Assembly (NCBI GenBank): GCA_963765815.1
Contig: CAVXXT010000005.1
Coordinates: 62,001-126,000 of the forward strand
From: DATLNF01 sp963765815
Lineage (GTDB): Bacteria; Actinomycetota; Actinomycetes; BP-191
Direction: 5' to 3'
Length of the DNA stretch: 64,000 nucleotides
Made by a program: the position numbers and the translations under genes. The notes under the pieces are model-generated. The model made no database searches, was not told the DNA's origin, and saw only the letters and a list, made by a program, of their open reading frames with translations. Shown piece by piece: positions 60,051 to 64,000 of the stretch; position 1 is the stretch's first letter; each line of letters opens with the position of its first letter.

Positions 60051-60893
60051 GTGCTCCGCTCGTCCCCGGTCCGCGTCCTCGACGACCGCGACATCGACGC
60101 CGTGCGCGCGGTGCTCAGCCGCGAACCCGTCACGAACGTCTTCGTCGCCTCCCGGGTCGAGGGCTGCGGTCTGTCGCCGGCCAGGCTCGGCGCCGAGATC
60201 TGGGGCTACTCCCGCGGCGGCCGGCTCGACGCGGTCTGCTACGCCGGCGCCAACCTCGTCCCGGCGAGTGCCGACGAGGTCGCGGCGCGCTCCTTCGCCG
60301 AGCGGGCGCGTCGCGCCGGGCGGCACTGCTCGTCGATCGTCGGCGCGATCGATGCGGTCGACGTGATGTGGGAGCACCTGTCCTCGGCGTGGGGACCGGC
60401 ACGGGAGATCCGCCGACCTCAGCCGCACCTGTCCATCGACGGCCCGGCGAAGGTGGACGCGGACCCCGCCGTACGACGGGTACGACCAGACGAGATCGAC
60501 GTGCTGATGCCGGCGTGCATCGCGATGTTCACCGAGGAGGTCGGCGTCTCGCCGACCGCGGGTGACGGGGGAGCGCTCTACCGCGCGCGCGTCGCCGAGC
60601 TGATCGCCGACGGCCGGTCCTTCGCCCGGATCGAGAACGGCATGGTCGTCTTCAAGGCCGAGATCGGCGCGGCCACCCGCGACGCGTGCCAGGTCCAGGG
60701 CGTGTGGGTCGACCCGCGGCTGCGCGGACAGGGCATCGGCACGTCCGGCACGGCCGCCGTCGTCGAGCTGGCGCGCGCGACGGTCGCGCCGACGGTCAGC
60801 CTCTACGTCAACGACTTCAACACCGCGGCGCGGTCGGCGTACGCGCGGGTGGGGTTTCGCGAGATCGGCGCGTTCTGCTCGATCCTGTTCTGA
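60051..60893 (+). CDS. GNAT N-acetyltransferase with DUF4081 domain
   Basis: A 280-aa protein: N-terminal DUF4081-like half (LDDRDIDAVRAVLSREPVTNVFVASRVEGCGL) and C-terminal GNAT half with VQGVWVDPRLRGQGIGTSG (acetyl-CoA loop) and SLYVNDFNTAARSAYARVGF. It follows ispG by 9 nt, the same order as Mycobacterium tuberculosis Rv2867c after ispG. Acceptor is unknown. Confidence 0.9.
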   Translation: MLRSSPVRVLDDRDIDAVRAVLSREPVTNVFVASRVEGCGLSPARLGAEIWGYSRGGRLDAVCYAGANLVPASADEVAARSFAERARRAGRHCSSIVGAIDAVDVMWEHLSSAWGPAREIRRPQPHLSIDGPAKVDADPAVRRVRPDEIDVLMPACIAMFTEEVGVSPTAGDGGALYRARVAELIADGRSFARIENGMVVFKAEIGAATRDACQVQGVWVDPRLRGQGIGTSGTAAVVELARATVAPTVSLYVNDFNTAARSAYARVGFREIGAFCSILF

Positions 60894-60901
60894 CCCAGCC
60901 G

Positions 60902-60926
60902 GGAATATCGCTTCCTTCCGTGCGTC
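60902..60926 (+). promoter_or_regulatory. ECF-type promoter before the sigma gene
   Basis: GGAAT (60902-60906), 16-nt spacer, CGTC (60923-60926). This is the usual ECF sigma recognition pattern, placed to drive its own sigma gene. Confidence 0.55.
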
Positions 60927-60941
60927 GGTGACATCGTCGAG

Positions 60942-61481
60942 GTGATGCCGCGGGAGACGAGAGCTGCCGTGGACGAGGAGTCGTTCGGCGACGTCGTCCG
61001 CGAGAACACACACGCCGTCTTCGGGTTCGTCCTCCGGCGGGTCGGCGATCGTGCGCTCGCCGAGGACCTCACCCAGGAGACCTTCCTGCGGGCGTGGCGA
61101 GGCCGAGCAGCGTTCAGGGGCACAGACGAGAGCGGAGAGGGCTCCAGCATGCGCGGCTGGCTCTGCGCGATCGCGGCGAACGTCGTCCGCGACAACGCTC
61201 GGCGCAGCGCGCGCCGGCCGGTCGAGGTGGCTGCGCCGGAGCACTTCGACATCCCGACGACGGGTGACGTCGGCGATCGACTCGCGGAGGGAGAAGCCAT
61301 GGAGCGGTTCCGTGCGGCGCTGGTCGCGCTGCCGGCGCAGCACCGCGAGATGTTCCTCCTGCGCGAGCGCGACGGCCTGAGCTACCGCGACATCGCGACG
61401 AGTCTCGGCTGCCCGGTCGGCAGTGTGATGTCCGGGCTCTCCCGAGCGCGGCAGCGGCTGGTCGAGGCGGTGACCGGATGA
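60942..61481 (+). CDS. ECF-type RNA polymerase sigma factor
   Basis: About 179 aa from GTG 60942 (170 aa from GTG 60969, which has GAGAG 5 nt upstream). Region 2: FGFVLRRVGDRALAEDLTQETFLRAWRG; region 4: LPAQHREMFLLRERDGLSYRDIATSLGCPVGSVMSGLSRARQRL. There is no region 3, as in ECF factors. The ATGA overlap with the anti-sigma gene and the promoter upstream suggest an autoregulated stress-response module controlling the downstream cupredoxin. Confidence 0.92.
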   Translation: MMPRETRAAVDEESFGDVVRENTHAVFGFVLRRVGDRALAEDLTQETFLRAWRGRAAFRGTDESGEGSSMRGWLCAIAANVVRDNARRSARRPVEVAAPEHFDIPTTGDVGDRLAEGEAMERFRAALVALPAQHREMFLLRERDGLSYRDIATSLGCPVGSVMSGLSRARQRLVEAVTG

Positions 61482-62746
61482 CCTCCCTGCCGCACGACCT
61501 CGCCCGTGACTACACGTCGGCGTGGGTCGACGACGAGCTCGACCTGATGCAGGTCGCAGATCTGACCGAGCACCTCGCGGGCTGCGCCGACTGCACGGTG
61601 TACGCCGATGCGCTCCGTGGCCTTCGCCCGCTGGCGTCCGCCCTGCCACTGGTCCCGCATTCACCGCAGCTCGCCGCCGACACGTTGCGCCGCATCCACG
61701 CACATCGCGGCACGGTGCGCCGACGGTCGTGGCAGCTCGCCCCTCTGGTCGCCGCCGCCGTCGTGATCGCGGTCGTGAGCGGGATCGTCCTCAAACCGGG
61801 CACCAGGATCGTGCCACTGGCGTCGGTGCCGGCGACCGCCGGCGTCGCGGAGCTCAGCGCGCTGACGACGATGTACGCCGAACGCGAGATCGTGCTGACG
61901 CCTGACGGCCCCCTTGGCAGCCGCCGCGTCATCACCGAGCGGACGTGGTGGCAGGCGCCGGACCTGCTGCGGGTGGAGCGCGACGAGACCGGCGTCGACG
62001 GCGGCCCGACGCGCAGCGTGCGGATCCGGCGCGGTGACCTCGAGCAGATCGACGTCGACGGCCGTGCGCTGCGGACCGCCTCCGCGCCGGGCGTCGCCGG
62101 GATCCCCGAGCCGCTGTCGGCCGGCATCGCGGTGCTCGGGCATGTGGTCGGTCCAGGTCCGCTCGTGGCGGGCCGGGCGACGACGCGTTATGAGCTGTCC
62201 GCCGAAGGCACCCGCCGGGTCGCGTTGGTCGACACCGCCCGCTTCACCGTGCTCGGCGGCGAGGAGCGCGCGATCCTGTCCAAGGAGGTCGTCGCGGACG
62301 GAGTCGTCACCGAGTCCAGGACGACCCGGGTGCTGCGGGTCGGGGAGCCGATCGACCCGGGGCTGTTCGAGCTGCCGCGCGGCGGCCCGCCGCCCACCGG
62401 CGATTTCGTCTCCCGATCAGCGCAGGACCTCGCGGTCTACCCGCGCGCCGCGCCCCGCGGGCTGGCCGTGTCCGGCGCGGGCATCGAGCCGGGGTCTCGC
62501 GAGACTGTCGTGTTCCAGCGCGGCGCCTTCCAGGTGCTCGTCACGTCGTACCAGCCGCCCGTCGACGGGCCCGCTGAGGTCGAGACCGCGAGAGTCGCGG
62601 GACGTCCCGCGGTGCTGCGCATCCCGCTGTACGGCGCGCCGTCGGTCACGTTCACGCCCGGCACGGTGACGGTGACGATCACCGCCGTGCTGCCCCGCGC
62701 GGCGCTGCTGCAGCTCGCCGAGCAGATGTACGCGCCGCCGGAATAA
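61478..62746 (+). CDS. Membrane anti-sigma factor with RseB/LolA-like outer domain
   Basis: A 422-aa protein in three parts. Residues 1-50 hold a zinc anti-sigma (ZAS) motif, His32-x3-Cys36-x2-Cys39 (EHLAGCADC). A transmembrane helix spans about 87-105 (LAPLVAAAVVIAVVSGIVL). Residues 120-420 are an extracytoplasmic domain resembling MucB/RseB or LolA folds (REIVLTPDGPLGSRRVITERTWWQAP, RTTRVLRVGEPIDPGLFELP). In E. coli RseA and RseB are separate; here the binding and sensing parts are in one chain. The site-2 protease at 57646 could cleave it. Confidence 0.88.
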   Translation: MTSLPHDLARDYTSAWVDDELDLMQVADLTEHLAGCADCTVYADALRGLRPLASALPLVPHSPQLAADTLRRIHAHRGTVRRRSWQLAPLVAAAVVIAVVSGIVLKPGTRIVPLASVPATAGVAELSALTTMYAEREIVLTPDGPLGSRRVITERTWWQAPDLLRVERDETGVDGGPTRSVRIRRGDLEQIDVDGRALRTASAPGVAGIPEPLSAGIAVLGHVVGPGPLVAGRATTRYELSAEGTRRVALVDTARFTVLGGEERAILSKEVVADGVVTESRTTRVLRVGEPIDPGLFELPRGGPPPTGDFVSRSAQDLAVYPRAAPRGLAVSGAGIEPGSRETVVFQRGAFQVLVTSYQPPVDGPAEVETARVAGRPAVLRIPLYGAPSVTFTPGTVTVTITAVLPRAALLQLAEQMYAPPE

Positions 62747-62810
62747 CCGGGCAGCTCCGGCGTCATCGTGGGCAGCGGGCCACTCGCGCCCACGGACCTC
62801 GGGAGTCACC

Positions 62811-63380
62811 ATGCGCCGTCCACTCGCTGTCTGCGCCGCCGCCGTCGCTGTTGCCGCGTCCGGCCTGCTCGCCGTCCCGACCGCCGCTGCCGGCGGCGGA
62901 TGTGGCGAGGACGTCGGCTTCGAGCACGGCGTCACGACCGTCGTGACACGGCACGCCTGCTTCGGCCCGACCGTGACCCAGGTGCCCGTTGGTGAGACGG
63001 TGACCTTCGTGAACGAGAGCGGTCTCGAGCACAACATCACCGGTCCCGGGCCGATCGGGTTCAACGACTTCCAGCCCGACGCCAAGGTCGCGCTGACCTT
63101 CTCCGCGACCGGGATCTTCCCGTACGCCTGCACTTTCCACCCGGGCATGGCCGGCGCGGTCGTCGTCGGCGACCCGATCGCGAGCGCGCCGCCGGCCGAC
63201 GTGGCCGTGCCGGCGGCCGCGACCCCGGCCGTCCAGCTGTCATCCGCCGACGACGGCGGCGGCGCGTTCCTCGACTCCACGTCCGCGGTGGTCGGCACCG
63301 GCGCTGTCGTGGCCGGAGGGCTCGGGCTCGGCGGGGCTCTCGTCGTACGCCGTCGACGCACCGCGCTGACCACCGGCTGA
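62811..63380 (+). CDS. Secreted, membrane-anchored cupredoxin (plastocyanin-like)
   Basis: A 189-aa protein: signal peptide (residues 1-27), blue-copper domain with ligands His74 (LEHNITG), Cys107, His110 and Met113 (YACTFHPGM), then a linker and a C-terminal TM helix (about 161-180, VVGTGAVVAGGLGLGGALVV) followed by RRRRT. Type-I copper electron transfer or copper binding outside the cell is inferred. It lies 64 nt after the anti-sigma stop, so it is a likely member of the same regulon. Confidence 0.88.
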   Translation: MRRPLAVCAAAVAVAASGLLAVPTAAAGGGCGEDVGFEHGVTTVVTRHACFGPTVTQVPVGETVTFVNESGLEHNITGPGPIGFNDFQPDAKVALTFSATGIFPYACTFHPGMAGAVVVGDPIASAPPADVAVPAAATPAVQLSSADDGGGAFLDSTSAVVGTGAVVAGGLGLGGALVVRRRRTALTTG

Positions 63381-63463
63381 GCCACTCGCTCGGAGAGCGC
63401 CGCGGTTCATCCCCCCGAACGGTGGGGACCACCTCGTGGAGACCCGTTCCCGAGGAGGACCCG

Positions 63464-64000
63464 ATCAAGGCCGTCGGCGACATCGCAGGACAGACACCGG
63501 ACGCGCGTGGACTGCGCGGGCTGGACGAGCGCGCTTTCGCGGCCATCGCGCGCACCGATGTGCCGTGGGCCGACGAGCCGCTGCGCAGACTGACGTCGTC
63601 GGCCGACCACTCCCGGCTCTGGCTCGCGGTCGCTGCCGGCCTCGCTCTCGGCGGAGGGAGGTTCGGCCGGCGCGCCGCGGTCCGCGGGCTCGCCTCGATC
63701 GCGGTGACGTCTGCGGTCACCAACGGCCCGATCAAGCTGCTCATACGGCGCAAGCGGCCGCCGCTGCTCAGCGTCCCGCTGTCGCGTCGTGCGTGGCGCA
63801 CGACCAGGACGTCGTCGTTCCCGTCCGGTCACTCGGCGTCGGCGGCGGCCTTCGCCGCCGGGGTCGCGATGGAGATGCCGTCGTTGGGCGTGCCGCTCGG
63901 CCTGGCCGCGGCCGGCGTCGCCTACTCCCGCGTGCACACCGGCGTCCACTACCCCGGTGACGTCATCGTCGGCGCCGCGGCCGGCGTCGTCGTCGCCCGC
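63464..64000 (+). CDS. PAP2-family phosphatase (3' partial)
   Basis: A membrane phosphatase of the PAP2/undecaprenyl-diphosphatase type, cut by the window edge. Seen: KLLIRRKRPP (motif 1, K-x6-RP), SFPSGHSASA (motif 2, PSGH) and SRVHTGVHYPGDVIVG (motif 3). The frame has no ATG, GTG or TTG; an ATC at 63464, 5 nt after a perfect AGGAGG (63453-63458), is placed exactly where a start belongs. At least four hydrophobic segments are present. Lipid-phosphate or polyprenyl-phosphate substrates are likely. Confidence 0.85.
   Translation, partial: MKAVGDIAGQTPDARGLRGLDERAFAAIARTDVPWADEPLRRLTSSADHSRLWLAVAAGLALGGGRFGRRAAVRGLASIAVTSAVTNGPIKLLIRRKRPPLLSVPLSRRAWRTTRTSSFPSGHSASAAAFAAGVAMEMPSLGVPLGLAAAGVAYSRVHTGVHYPGDVIVGAAAGVVVAR

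Overview
The window is chromosomal DNA of a very high-GC Gram-positive bacterium, almost certainly an actinomycete close to Nocardioidaceae/Propionibacteriales. This rests on codon use that is nearly all G/C at third positions, many GTG starts, an F420 biosynthesis gene (cofC/fbiD), a WhiG/FliA-type sigma factor, DUF3515, DUF2469 and DUF177 proteins, a long rpsP tail, and a gene order close to the Streptomyces and Mycobacterium smc-ftsY-ffh-rpsP-trmD-rpsB region. I see no insertion sequence, prophage, CRISPR array, tRNA or rRNA. Apart from a block of secreted paralogues this is core genome.

Layout. 1-2.2 kb: leuC (5' end outside the window), leuD and a small ORF. 2.4-3.7 kb: histone-like HU, a cold-shock-like protein and cofC. 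3.8-7.9 kb: a tight forward run plsC-gpsA-PLP enzyme-ddl. 7.9-14.6 kb: an accessory-looking stretch with five paralogous small secreted proteins, DUF3515, a lone Lrp ligand domain, a DoxX-like protein, an EamA transporter and thiL-thiD. 14.7-25.6 kb: rpmB, DAK2 protein, recG, rsmD, coaD, a coiled-coil gene, DUF177-rpmF-plsX-acpP-rnc-mutM, an ATP-grasp gene and acyP. 25.7-31 kb: a small coiled-coil protein, smc and ftsY. 31-35.3 kb: amt-glnB-glnD behind a near-consensus GlnR box. 35.3-39.8 kb: lipoprotein, PPOX protein, acyl-CoA-ligase-like protein, ffh. 40-49.3 kb: rpsP-khpA-rimM-trmD-rplS-lepB-rnhB-DUF2469, then yraN-comM-dprA-xerC. 49.3-58.9 kb: whiG-like sigma, an M23 peptidase, rpsB-tsf-pyrH-frr-cdsA-rlmN-dxr-rip1. 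58.9-64 kb: ispG, a GNAT protein, an ECF sigma/anti-sigma pair, a cupredoxin and a PAP2 phosphatase cut by the right edge.

The main caveat is sequence quality. Between about 49.84 and 58.15 kb every gene, including essential ones, is broken by many single-base indels (mostly +1), while flanking genes read cleanly. A second small cluster sits in ffh near 39.33 kb. I read these as assembly or consensus errors, so the affected loci are annotated as whole genes spanning several frames. Four other genes (EamA, rsmD, glnD, PAP2) lack ATG, GTG or TTG where homology puts the start; in three an ATC stands there.

Regulation visible in the sequence: actinobacterial -10 hexamers lie 6-8 nt before the start codon of several genes, implying leaderless mRNAs. 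There is a GlnR box before amt, a GTCACACG direct-repeat pair before the small coiled-coil gene, an ECF-type autoregulatory promoter, and several long-stem hairpins between genes. The most plausible undescribed element is the family of secreted APPKP proteins at 7.9-14.6 kb.
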